A stretch of DNA of 23,171 bases, from assembly GCA_902363375.1 (NCBI GenBank), contig CABIZX010000006.1:1-23171 (forward strand), in the 5' to 3' direction. The DNA is from Clostridiaceae bacterium (GTDB lineage: Bacteria; Bacillota; Clostridia; Clostridiales; Clostridiaceae). The translations under genes and the position numbers were made by a program. This document shows, piece after piece, positions 15,337 through 23,108 of the stretch; the stretch's first letter is position 1, and every line of letters begins with the position of its first letter. The notes below the pieces were generated by a model, which did no database searches, was not told the origin of the DNA, and worked only from the letters and a program-made list of their open reading frames with translations.

Positions 15337-15372
15337 AAGGGTTATTCTATCAAGAAATAACCCTTATGTCAA
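15337..15372 (-). promoter_or_regulatory. promoter of the tRNA-Ser operon with overlapping inverted repeat
   Basis: On the minus strand there is TTGACA (15367-15372), a 17-bp spacer, and TAGAAT (15344-15349). A perfect 10-bp inverted repeat (AAGGGTTATT 15337-15346; AATAACCCTT 15356-15365) covers the spacer, the -10 and the expected start site. Since serS reads toward it, the same repeat is a hairpin in the serS 3' tail, but no T run follows it. Confidence 0.85.
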
Positions 15373-15400
15373 CAATATTTTTAAAAATTCTTTTATATTA

Positions 15401-16684
15401 TTATTTTTTACTTATTCTCTCGCATCCCATATAAGTTCTTAATACTTCTGGTACTGTAACACTTCCATCTTCATTTTGATAATTTTCAAGAACAGCAGCT
15501 AAAGCTCTTCCTATAGCTACACCAGATCCATTTACTGTATGAACAAATTTTGGTTTAGCCTTTGGATCATCCTTATATTTTATATTAGCACGTCTCGCTT
15601 GGAAGTCCTCAAAATTACTACAGCTTGATATTTCTACATATTTATTATAACTTGGCATCCAAACTTCTATATCATATTTTAGAGCAGCCGTAAATCCTAA
15701 GTCCCCTCTGCATATTCTTACAATTCTATAAGGAAGACCTAATCCTTGTAGCACACTTTCTGCATCCTCTACTAACTTATTAAGCTCATTATAAGACTCT
15801 TCCTCTTTAGTGAACTTAACTAGCTCAACTTTATTAAATTGATGTTGTCTAATTAATCCTCTAGTGTCTCTTCCAGCAGATCCAGCTTCTGATCTAAAAC
15901 ATGCACTATATGCTGCATATTTTATTGGAAGTTTATCTCCTTCTAATATTTCATCTCTGTAAATATTGGTTACTGGTACTTCTGCTGTTGGTATTAAAAA
16001 GTAATCTGTATCACTAACTTTAAATGCATCTTCTTCAAACTTAGGCAATTGTCCTGTTCCAGTCATACTATTTCTATTAACCATATATGGTGGAAGTATT
16101 TCATCATATCCATTCTTACCAGTATGAGTATCTAAGAAATAGTTTATTAATGCTCTTTCTAATCTTGCTCCAAGACCCTTATAAACAGTAAATCTAGATC
16201 CAGTAATTTTACCGGCTCTCTCAAAATCTAATAAATTATTTTCTGTCCCTATAGTCCAGTGTTCTTTAGGTTGAAAATCAAAGTTTCTTATACTTCCCCA
16301 TTTTTTAATTTCAACATTATCTGAGTCATCATTACCATTTGGAACTGAGTCATGAGGTATATTAGGTATTCTCATCATTATATATTCTATTCTCTCATCT
16401 ATTTCATTTAACTCTACATCATGTTGTTTTATTGTATCAGAAAGTTGTTTCATTTCTTTCATGGTTTCTGACACATCTATACCTTGCTTTTTTAATTTAG
16501 GAATTTCTGATGAGGTTGTGTTTCTCTTATTTTTTAATTCCTCTACTTCAATTAATATATTACGTCTTTTTTTATCAAGTTCTACAACTTCATCTATAAA
16601 AGATAAATCAAAGCTTTCTCCTCTATTTTTCATTTTTTCTTTAATCTCATCAGGATTATTTCTTATTCTTTTTAAGTCTATCAT
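15401..16684 (-). CDS. serS: seryl-tRNA synthetase
   Basis: SerRS charges all serine tRNAs, five of whose genes are in this window. The 427-residue class II enzyme has the N-terminal long antiparallel coiled coil (about 30-105) that grips the long variable arm of tRNA-Ser. The catalytic domain follows, with motif 2 [20 protein letters not shown] (261-280, then HQFNKVE) and motif 3 [16 protein letters not shown] (386-401). The TAEVP segment (233-237) is the conserved serine-binding loop. The ATG is preceded by AGGAGG. Expression is controlled by a T-box leader (16732-16972). No classic terminator lies between its stop and the tRNA-Ser operon promoter. Confidence 0.97.
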   Translation of the reverse strand: MIDLKRIRNNPDEIKEKMKNRGESFDLSFIDEVVELDKKRRNILIEVEELKNKRNTTSSEIPKLKKQGIDVSETMKEMKQLSDTIKQHDVELNEIDERIEYIMMRIPNIPHDSVPNGNDDSDNVEIKKWGSIRNFDFQPKEHWTIGTENNLLDFERAGKITGSRFTVYKGLGARLERALINYFLDTHTGKNGYDEILPPYMVNRNSMTGTGQLPKFEEDAFKVSDTDYFLIPTAEVPVTNIYRDEILEGDKLPIKYAAYSACFRSEAGSAGRDTRGLIRQHQFNKVELVKFTKEEESYNELNKLVEDAESVLQGLGLPYRIVRICRGDLGFTAALKYDIEVWMPSYNKYVEISSCSNFEDFQARRANIKYKDDPKAKPKFVHTVNGSGVAIGRALAAVLENYQNEDGSVTVPEVLRTYMGCERISKK

Positions 16685-16731
16685 TACTATTCCTCCTACT
16701 CACTTTAGTGTAATTATATTTTTATATAAAT

Positions 16732-16972
16732 AAAAAAGCCTTTCCTTCCCACCTAAGGGACGAAAGGCTCCGTGTTACCACCCTAATTGAATAAAGTTAA
16801 TTATTCCACTCATAAAATTAACGACAAATTTATGCCGTACTGCTCATCACAGTCCCTCAGAGGTGGATTCATAATAATATATATATCAGTTTGCACCAAA
16901 CACTGACTCTCTTACATATATAACTATTATTACTATTCTCGTCAACGGTTTATAATTTATTTTTCTAAATAT
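16732..16972 (-). promoter_or_regulatory. serine T-box leader of serS
   Basis: This is a tRNA-sensing riboswitch. On the minus strand the T-box sequence AGGGTGGTAACACGG is at 16770-16784, followed by the terminator GCCTTTC...GAAAGGC (16738-16744 and 16762-16768) and a T run (16732-16737). The 5' part has Stem I features (GACGAGAATAGTA near the start; GAGCAGTACGG on the 3' side). The specifier loop reads GAA-UCC-A, putting the specifier UCC at 16865-16867. UCC is a serine codon and pairs with anticodon GGA. Uncharged tRNA-Ser should stabilise the antiterminator and raise serS expression. The 5' end is set from the predicted transcription start. Confidence 0.93.
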
Positions 16973-16978
16973 ATGTTT

Positions 16979-17007
16979 ATATTATTCCCTAAAATATTTT
17001 TTGTCAA
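16979..17007 (-). promoter_or_regulatory. promoter of the T-box-serS transcript
   Basis: On the minus strand there is a perfect TTGACA (17002-17007), a 17-bp spacer, and TAATAT (16979-16984). The -35 lies only 8 bp past the stop codon of the upstream DUF1667-type gene. Confidence 0.8.
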
Positions 17008-17015
17008 CATTATTA

Positions 17016-17249
17016 TCAATTTTTATAAGCATATTTAGTACATACTATATCAACTCCTGTATTAAGTATATTCTTGCATATAACATCTCCTTCTGAAGTT
17101 TGAGGCCCTACATAGATTCTACTTAAACACTTAGAGCACTCAACCCACAAACTCTTATCTATAGGTTCACTACTCTTCACTGAAACTACTTTTCTCTCCG
17201 ATGATCCTTTTACTCTTACTACGGTTGTCAATATATCTTTATCTTTCAT
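17016..17249 (-). CDS. short DUF1667-type protein, N-terminal half missing
   Basis: The product is 77 residues from the ATG at 17247-17249, which has GAGGT 8 nt upstream overlapping the stop of the preceding gene. An upstream in-frame ATG at 17273 lies inside that gene and lacks a site. From residue 6 (ILTTVVRVKG) through the end (GDVICKNILNTGVDIVCT) it follows the C-terminal half of DUF1667 proteins, which accompany GlpA- and GlpB-like oxidoreductases. The usual first half with its CPxGC cysteine cluster is absent. Instead there is a CSKC pair (Cys38, Cys41) at a place where DUF1667 normally has none, plus Cys58 and Cys70. Function is unknown. It ends just before the serS promoter with no terminator seen. 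Confidence 0.78.
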   Translation of the reverse strand: MKDKDILTTVVRVKGSSERKVVSVKSSEPIDKSLWVECSKCLSRIYVGPQTSEGDVICKNILNTGVDIVCTKYAYKN

Positions 17250-17259
17250 TTTTATTACC

Positions 17260-18651
17260 TCACATATTATCAAATTCCTTTATTCTAGATAATAAAATAG
17301 TTGAATCCTTTGAGTTATTAACTACATCTGTAATTCTTTTATCCATCTCTCTTGCTAATATATCAATAATTTTATCTTTACAATAGCATCCATCACAACT
17401 TCCAAATCCAGCCCCAGTTCTTCTTTTCACTCCTGTTACTGTTCTAGCTCCTAATGGCCTTCTAATTGCATCTACAATTTCTCCTTCACTAATATTCTCA
17501 CATTGACAGATTATACGACCATATTTATTATCTAATTTAATAATTTTATTTCTTTCATCATCTAATAGATTCTTAAATCTAAAATATTCTCTTCTTTTAT
17601 CATTAAAATCCTTTTTTAACTTACAATTTAATTTTTCAACAACTACTTTTGATATATTTAATGCTAAGGATGGTGTTATAGTCACCTTAGCATAATGATT
17701 AACTTTAATGTTTATATATCCACTATCTATGATATCATTCTGTATGTTAACAGGCTCATCAAAGAGATGCCAATCTCTTACTACTTTTATATCATTTTCA
17801 CTAATTTCCTTAGTAAGAGGTTTTAGTTTATCAATTACTTTATCATAGTGAACATTATTGTAATTGCTATAAGCTCCTATTGTTTCACCATTAATTGTAG
17901 GTCTTATATAGATTCTTTCATTCTCTCTCACATCAAAAATTATATTAGAATATAACTTCTCATAACATTTGTCGATAATTACATACTTTAAATATTTTCC
18001 TTCATCATCTTCTTTAATATTTTTATTAACTAGCTGTAAATTTTTATCCTTAGTAGTATCGATAACGATCTTACATGTAAATTTGTTTTTACTTGTTTTT
18101 ATTTTAAAACCCTTATTTATACTATCTATAGACTCAACTTCTTCTTGTAACCTAAAATTAACTCCATTATCGAATCCAATTTCACCATAAGCTAGGGCTA
18201 AATCATAAGAACTTATTACTCCTGTATTAGGTATATATAGAGATTTTATTATTTCTCCTTCTATATTAGGTTCATACTTCAATATTTCCTTTCCTATAAG
18301 AAGTTTTACATCATCTATTTTTTTCATTTTAGCTCTCTCATACATTTTATCAATGCTTTTGGCTTGAAATTCATTTCTAGCTATATATAAAGTTCCACAC
18401 CTTTTATATGGTACATTAAACCTTGATGCATACTCTTCCATTAATAAATTGCCTTTTCTAATAAGCTTTGATGATATTTCATCTTCACATTCTAACCCAT
18501 CATATATAGTAGCAGTATTTATAGATGGTGTATCATTGCATATATCATAATCTTTTTCTATAACTGCAATATTAAGATTATATTTTGAAAGTTCGTATGC
18601 TATAGCACAACCTATAATTCCCCCACCTAATATCAATACATCATAATCCAT
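17260..18651 (-). CDS. GlpA-like FAD-dependent oxidoreductase with C-terminal BFD-like [2Fe-2S] domain
   Basis: The product is 463 residues. The N-terminal FAD-binding motif GGGIIGCAIAYEL (about 9-21) leads a DAO/GlpA-type fold, in which a flavin oxidises an alcohol or amine. The C-terminus has a BFD-like [2Fe-2S] domain with CQC (Cys382, Cys384), TGAGFGSC (Cys419) and Cys424, plus an extra Cys422. Anaerobic glycerol-3-phosphate dehydrogenase A and related clostridial enzymes share this layout; the true substrate is not shown. I chose the ATG at 18649-18651 because GGAGG stands 5 nt before it; an upstream ATG at 18672 has no site. The DUF1667-type gene follows after 10 nt, and their coupling implies a shared job. 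The GlpB-like flavoprotein usually found between such genes is absent. Confidence 0.85.
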   Translation of the reverse strand: MDYDVLILGGGIIGCAIAYELSKYNLNIAVIEKDYDICNDTPSINTATIYDGLECEDEISSKLIRKGNLLMEEYASRFNVPYKRCGTLYIARNEFQAKSIDKMYERAKMKKIDDVKLLIGKEILKYEPNIEGEIIKSLYIPNTGVISSYDLALAYGEIGFDNGVNFRLQEEVESIDSINKGFKIKTSKNKFTCKIVIDTTKDKNLQLVNKNIKEDDEGKYLKYVIIDKCYEKLYSNIIFDVRENERIYIRPTINGETIGAYSNYNNVHYDKVIDKLKPLTKEISENDIKVVRDWHLFDEPVNIQNDIIDSGYINIKVNHYAKVTITPSLALNISKVVVEKLNCKLKKDFNDKRREYFRFKNLLDDERNKIIKLDNKYGRIICQCENISEGEIVDAIRRPLGARTVTGVKRRTGAGFGSCDGCYCKDKIIDILAREMDKRITDVVNNSKDSTILLSRIKEFDNM

Positions 18652-18682
18652 AATTTCCTCCACCTTATGCATTCAATTATTA

Positions 18683-18728
18683 TAGCCGCCCTATCTTCCA
18701 TTTTACTACGAAAGCTATAGAGCGGCTA
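18683..18728 (-). terminator. hairpin between the UPF0182 gene and the oxidoreductase gene
   Basis: A 12-bp GC-rich stem (TAGCCGCTCTAT / ATAGGGCGGCTA on the minus strand, one U-G pair; 18717-18728 and 18683-18694) encloses a 22-nt loop. It is followed by TATAATAATT rather than a T run. It may be a weak terminator, an attenuator, or an RNA-processing or stability element. Confidence 0.45.
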
Positions 18729-18747
18729 GTCATGTTATTTATATAAT

Positions 18748-21471
18748 TTATTTTGATAAGCTATCAATTAGTTTTCCTAATTCATTTATATACTCACCGT
18801 ATTTTGACCAGTCACCACTTTTTTGTGATTCAATAGCCTTTGTATATGCTTCTTTTAGTTTTCCCAAACTATCTAAATTTACACTATTGCCCTGACTACT
18901 ATTTCCTGATCCTTCATTATTAGAATTATTATTTTCCTCAACCTTTAGATTGAACATCTTTGTAATAGCTGTTTCAATATCTTTTTCAAGCACCAATTTA
19001 TCTCCATAACCAACTATAACATTTTTCATTTCTGGTATACTATTTTCACCAGCGGCTCTTAGATAAAGTGGTTCTACATATAATAATGAGTTTTCTATCG
19101 GTATTATTAAAACTTCTCCAAATTGAACTTGAGACCCTTTAGTATCCCAAAGAGATAATTGTTTAGATATCTCTGGATCCTGATTTATTTTCTGTTTAAA
19201 TAGCATTGGGCTATATACAGTTCCTCCAGTAGGGAATTTATATAAAAACATCTTACCGTAGTTATCTCCATCCATCCTAACACCGAACATTCCCACCATA
19301 TTGTCTCTACCTTTAGTGTTAAAATATTCTAAAATGACCATCTCTTCTTTATCTTCTCCCGCTAATTTAGTAGTAACGTATGAAGCCTCTGATTTTGCCT
19401 CTTCTCCTTCAATTGTAGCTACATCACTAGCTATAGACCATACATCATCGCCATTATAGAAAACACCAGCATCATCTATATGATACTTAGACAATACTTC
19501 ACTTTGAATTGCAAATAAATCTTGAGGATATTTAAAGTGAGATTTAATGTCATCAGGTAGTGTGTTTATATCTGTAAATAACTTAGGAAAAATCTTAGAA
19601 TATGTTGCAACTATAGGATCTGTATTATCAGTTATATAAAAATTAGTTGTTCCATCATAAGCATCAATCACAACTTTTACTGAGTTTCTAATATAGTTTA
19701 TATCTCCCATGGGTTGCGAAAATGGAAACTTATCACTTACAGTATATGCATCTATAATCCAATAAAGTCTATCATTGCTAATAACTATATATGGATCTTC
19801 ATCATACCTTAAAAATGGTGCAATCTTATTAACCCTTTCCACTATATTTCTATGAATCAATATTTTACTTTCATTAGTTATATCCTGTGATAATAAAAAT
19901 TTACTATTCTGCTCTTTCACAGCAAATATAATTCTATTTAAGTAATTCATAGGGATACCAGCTTTACCGTCATAATTATTAGTGGCATTCTCCCCACCAA
20001 CAGGATAATCTATTTCGCCTAATTTTGTATTAACTATGCTATAGTCATTAGTATTCTCACCGAAATATATTCTTGGGTTTTCTAATGAAATATCAGTTTC
20101 ATTCTCTATTGGTACATTGCTCATAATGAAGTCTGGTTGTCCTTCATTTGTTACTGAGTTAACTTTACTCATAACAACACCATATCCATGAGTATAAGAT
20201 AAATGCCTATTTTGCCATGTTATAGAATTTTCATCTAACTTCTCAAAATCAATTTCTCTAGGTGCTATAAATACCTGATTATAGTTTCCATTAATATTAT
20301 ATCTATCTATATCTATATCATTAAACTTATAATAATATCTTATATATTGAAATTGATTATAAAACTCTAGAGCCGGTCTGTATGCATTAACTTTAATATT
20401 TTCAACTATATCTTTATTAGCTTTAATATCTTCTACATTTAAATCATTCTTTATCTCAAAATTCTTTTCATCAATTTCATTAATATTATATGCTATCTTA
20501 GTATAATCTATATTTTTTGATATATAAGGTTTTTCTAAAGTTTTCTCATTAGAGTTAACTATGAATTGTTGAACAACTCCAGCTGCAACACTCTCTCCAA
20601 TCATTAAAACTAACACTATTATTACTGAAAATACTATTGGTTTTACCTTTTTAAATATTATACTAAAGAATATCAATATTGCAAAAATTATTGAAACTAT
20701 AGAAATAACTCTATAAAACTTTAAAGATACATTTATATCCGTATAACTAGCCCCAAAAACTATTCCTCTTGAAGAATACGCTAAATTCCATCCTTTTATC
20801 ATATATCCTAAAGATATAACTAGCATAAGTAATGCAGCTATTGTAGCTAGTTGCTTACCTGCAAAGTTTGTTATTCCACTAGTCATAGATTTAAAATTAA
20901 TAACTTTATTTGATTTATCAAAATGATTACTAATTCTATCCTTTGCATTCAAAATAATGTAAATTACAAAGGTAGCTATTACAAGTAAAACTAATAAAGA
21001 AATCAAGCCACTATATAGTGATTCTATTAAAGGTAACTTAAATGTAAAAAATGATATATCTTTATTAAATATAGGATCATTAATATTAAACTTTGTAGAG
21101 TTTGTAAACTCTAATATCTTATACCAATATACGCTAGCAAAGCTTAAAGAAAAGAATAAGGATACTCCAAAATTTATTGCTAAAAATATTTTAAATTTCT
21201 TTTTCTCCTTAACTTTGTCTACTTCTACTACTTTTTTTATCTTTCTTATATTAGGTATTAGACTTTTATAATATAATGTTATTCCTATAAATACTACTAA
21301 AAATGTAGGAACCATTAATTTTAATATAGATAATAATTTAGTAAAATAAATTGATAAGTAGCCTAATTCACTAAACCATTGATAATCAATTATTATATTT
21401 ATTCCAGCAATAGCTAAAACTAATATAGCAATTATGATTGTAACTATAATACCTATAGCCTTCCTCTTCAA
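18748..21471 (-). CDS. UPF0182 family large membrane protein
   Basis: The product is about 907 residues. The first ~310 hold about seven hydrophobic segments. After the second comes the family-typical DPIFNKDISFFTFKLP block, then a large extracytoplasmic domain (about 310-845). Near the end there is an Asn/Ser/Gly-rich linker (about 845-863) and a ~44-residue charged helical tail. UPF0182 has no established function. The reading frame could open at a GTG (21480), but that codon is 1 nt from AGGAG. A TTG at 21469-21471 stands 10 nt after the site and is preferred; the choice is moderate. It follows niaR by under 20 nt, so the two are probably cotranscribed and this gene may be under niacin/NAD control. 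Confidence 0.88.
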   Translation of the reverse strand: MKRKAIGIIVTIIIAILVLAIAGINIIIDYQWFSELGYLSIYFTKLLSILKLMVPTFLVVFIGITLYYKSLIPNIRKIKKVVEVDKVKEKKKFKIFLAINFGVSLFFSLSFASVYWYKILEFTNSTKFNINDPIFNKDISFFTFKLPLIESLYSGLISLLVLLVIATFVIYIILNAKDRISNHFDKSNKVINFKSMTSGITNFAGKQLATIAALLMLVISLGYMIKGWNLAYSSRGIVFGASYTDINVSLKFYRVISIVSIIFAILIFFSIIFKKVKPIVFSVIIVLVLMIGESVAAGVVQQFIVNSNEKTLEKPYISKNIDYTKIAYNINEIDEKNFEIKNDLNVEDIKANKDIVENIKVNAYRPALEFYNQFQYIRYYYKFNDIDIDRYNINGNYNQVFIAPREIDFEKLDENSITWQNRHLSYTHGYGVVMSKVNSVTNEGQPDFIMSNVPIENETDISLENPRIYFGENTNDYSIVNTKLGEIDYPVGGENATNNYDGKAGIPMNYLNRIIFAVKEQNSKFLLSQDITNESKILIHRNIVERVNKIAPFLRYDEDPYIVISNDRLYWIIDAYTVSDKFPFSQPMGDINYIRNSVKVVIDAYDGTTNFYITDNTDPIVATYSKIFPKLFTDINTLPDDIKSHFKYPQDLFAIQSEVLSKYHIDDAGVFYNGDDVWSIASDVATIEGEEAKSEASYVTTKLAGEDKEEMVILEYFNTKGRDNMVGMFGVRMDGDNYGKMFLYKFPTGGTVYSPMLFKQKINQDPEISKQLSLWDTKGSQVQFGEVLIIPIENSLLYVEPLYLRAAGENSIPEMKNVIVGYGDKLVLEKDIETAITKMFNLKVEENNNSNNEGSGNSSQGNSVNLDSLGKLKEAYTKAIESQKSGDWSKYGEYINELGKLIDSLSK

Positions 21472-21488
21472 ATTGTTCACACTCCTAT

Positions 21489-22007
21489 TTATAATTCTTT
21501 AATTAAAAACCCTTTTTTATTTAGTTCATCTATTATATTTGATAAAACCTTATTATTTTCACATATTATAGTATGAAGGTGAACTCCATTTGTTAATATA
21601 CTTAAAGGTTCAGCTTCATATTGATTAAAATTATTATAAAAATTTTCAATATCAATCATATTTTTAATCATAAGCATAGCTCTTAGTTCACCATAAAGAG
21701 GATGTTCAACTATTACATCTTCTACTATTGCACCATATTTAACAATAGTCTCTAATTCATTTTTAACATCTTCTCTCCCATGATTAACTGCTATAACCTT
21801 CTTTACGCTATTAACATTTTCTCTCAAAGCCATATATCCTTTTGGTGTAGATATAATTTCTATACCTTCAGCTCTTATAATAGCTATATCTTTCACTATT
21901 ATTTGTCGAGTAACTTGAAACATTTCAGCTAATTCTTGACCTTTTATTGGTTCTTGTGATTCTATTAATAAGTTTTTTATTTTTTCTCTTCTTATTAAAC
22001 TTGTCAT
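21489..22007 (-). CDS. niaR: NiaR-type niacin-responsive transcriptional repressor
   Basis: NiaR proteins repress NAD synthesis and niacin uptake genes when nicotinic acid is bound. The 172-residue protein has an N-terminal winged helix (about 1-60, with ELAEMFQVTRQIIVKDIAIIRAEG as the helix-turn-helix, split 25-48) and the C-terminal 3H domain. That domain is named for its conserved histidines, here His76 (VNHGRED), His102 (VEHPLYGEL) and His143/His145 (GVHLHTI). Glu84 completes the metal site by comparison with the Thermotoga structure. The ATG is preceded by GGAGGGGAG. A large palindrome over its promoter (22048-22078) is a likely autoregulatory operator. The only gene directly downstream is the UPF0182 protein; no nadABC or niacin transporter is in the window. 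Confidence 0.92.
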   Translation of the reverse strand: MTSLIRREKIKNLLIESQEPIKGQELAEMFQVTRQIIVKDIAIIRAEGIEIISTPKGYMALRENVNSVKKVIAVNHGREDVKNELETIVKYGAIVEDVIVEHPLYGELRAMLMIKNMIDIENFYNNFNQYEAEPLSILTNGVHLHTIICENNKVLSNIIDELNKKGFLIKEL

Positions 22008-22047
22008 ACTCCCCTCCGTTAATATAAAAATAATCTATCATTTAAAT

Positions 22048-22078
22048 AATAGTATATCATATAAATATGTATACTATT
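22048..22078 (-). promoter_or_regulatory. niaR promoter with overlapping palindrome (putative operator)
   Basis: On the minus strand, an extended -10 TGATATACT (22051-22059) lies 44 bp before the niaR ATG. A nearly perfect palindrome has arms AATAGTATA-T-CATA (22048-22061) and TATG-TATACTATT (22066-22078), with a 4-nt centre and one unpaired base. It spans the -10 to the expected -35 position. Binding there would block RNA polymerase. The assignment to NiaR is inference from position. Confidence 0.6.
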
Positions 22079-22132
22079 GTATTTATTACTTTTATTATCA
22101 AATATTTAATTTTACTATTATATAAGCATTTC

Positions 22133-22636
22133 TTAGTTTTTATCATCATATTTTCTAAGAATTTTCAACCACTCATTTTCAACTTTATAATCATGGTGAT
22201 TTCTTATAGTATTTAAAAACTCTTGATTATAACCTTTCTCTTTTAAAATCTTATATCCTTCTTCTCCATGATTAAAGAATATATATATTTTAGAATTCTT
22301 ATCACTATACTTTTTTATTTTAGTACTAGTAAAATGATTCAATAATACTAAAACAGATTTATCTATAGGATTTAATGGCTTATACGCTTTACCTATATCA
22401 TGTAATATTGCAGATTTTATAACCTCATTATAATTAAGATTATTTTTTTCTACAGTAGCCTTATCTTCATTTTTCTTTATGTCTCTAGCTACATTAATTG
22501 AATGCTTAATATCATATATAGGCAGTTTATATAATAGTTTCATTTCTTCCTCATTTAAATATTTATTAATAAAGTTAATATCTTCATTTGTTATTTTGGC
22601 AAATATACAGTTAATAAATTGTTTAACCCTACTCAT
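22133..22636 (-). CDS. HD-domain phosphohydrolase-like protein
   Basis: The product is 167 residues with the HD metal-dependent phosphohydrolase pattern: His45 (IKHSINVA), the His79-Asp80 pair in ILHDIGKA, His123 (FFNHGEEG) and His147/His148 near the end. It is a single-domain protein with no partner domain, membrane span or signal peptide. HD proteins act on nucleotides, cyclic dinucleotides or other phosphate esters, and the substrate cannot be told from sequence. The ATG has GGAG 8 nt upstream. It is a one-gene unit between the tRNA-Ala terminator and the niaR promoter; I saw no strong terminator after it. Confidence 0.82.
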   Translation of the reverse strand: MSRVKQFINCIFAKITNEDINFINKYLNEEEMKLLYKLPIYDIKHSINVARDIKKNEDKATVEKNNLNYNEVIKSAILHDIGKAYKPLNPIDKSVLVLLNHFTSTKIKKYSDKNSKIYIFFNHGEEGYKILKEKGYNQEFLNTIRNHHDYKVENEWLKILRKYDDKN

Positions 22637-22676
22637 GTTTATTACTCCATTTTATAATAAGTTCAATCCTATATTA

Positions 22677-22705
22677 AAATTAATCTTTAACTAATAATTT
22701 ATCAA
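22677..22705 (-). promoter_or_regulatory. candidate promoter of the HD-domain gene
   Basis: On the minus strand there is TTGATA (22700-22705), a 17-bp spacer, and TAATTT (22677-22682), about 40 bp before the ATG. Confidence 0.42.
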
Positions 22706-22742
22706 ACTCATGATATAATAATTATATTATTAATGTAAATAT

Positions 22743-22772
22743 AAAAAAAAGCAATCTAAACAGATTGCTTTT
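22743..22772 (-). terminator. terminator of the right-hand rRNA operon
   Basis: An 11-bp stem (AAAAGCAATCT / AGATTGCTTTT; 22762-22772 and 22747-22757) with a 4-nt loop is followed on the minus strand by a T run. It directly follows tRNA-Ala and ends the 23S-5S-tRNA-tRNA transcript. Confidence 0.92.
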
Positions 22773-22847
22773 GGTGGAGATAAAGGGATTCGAACCCTTG
22801 ACCCCCTGCGTGCAAGGCAGGTGCTCTCCCAGCTGAGCTATACCCCC
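22772..22847 (-). tRNA. tRNA-Ala (anticodon UGC)
   Basis: This 76-nt tRNA has anticodon loop CTTGCAC (UGC), encoded CCA at 22772-22774 and the alanine identity pair G3-U70 (acceptor GGGGGTA/TATCTCC). It is the last gene of the rRNA operon. Confidence 0.97.
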
Positions 22848-22852
22848 AAATA

Positions 22853-22929
22853 TGGTGGACCTTCAGGGACTCGAACCCCGGACCTACCGGTTATGAGCCG
22901 GTTGCTCTAACCAACTGAGCTAAAGATCC
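22853..22929 (-). tRNA. tRNA with CAU anticodon (tRNA-Ile2 more likely than elongator Met)
   Basis: The 77-nt tRNA has anticodon loop CTCATAA, discriminator A and CCA at 22853-22855. The body (GGATCTTTAGCTCAGTTGG..., acceptor GGATCTT/AAGGTCC) looks more like the Bacillus minor tRNA-Ile, whose C34 is changed to lysidine by TilS, than like the Bacillus elongator tRNA-Met (GGCGGTG start). Sequence resemblance only; automatic annotation would probably call it Met. Confidence 0.9.
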
Positions 22930-22934
22930 AAATG

Positions 22935-23052
22935 ACCTGGCAATAACCTACCCTCCCACACAGCTTCCCATGCAGTACTATCGGCCTCTAGATGCTTAAC
23001 CTTCGTGTTCGGTATGGAAACGGGTGTATCCATCAAGAGCATAATTACCAGA
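22935..23052 (-). rRNA. rrf: 5S ribosomal RNA
   Basis: On the minus strand the 5S consensus is clear: CTGGTAATTATG at the 5' end, ACACCCGTTTCCATACCGAA, GGTTAAGC, and GGGAGGGTAGG before the closing ATTGCCAGG. The length is about 117 nt. The ends pair (CTGG.../...CCAGG). Confidence 0.95.
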
Positions 23053-23108
23053 TAAAGAGAATGTTAATGTTCTCTCAAAATTACACAGTGAAATATTTCG
23101 TCTTTTTT

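Noticed and set aside
22133..22636. HD-domain protein as part of a cyclic-nucleotide defence system
   Set aside because: No nucleotide cyclase, effector or other defence gene lies nearby; the neighbours are niaR and an rRNA operon.
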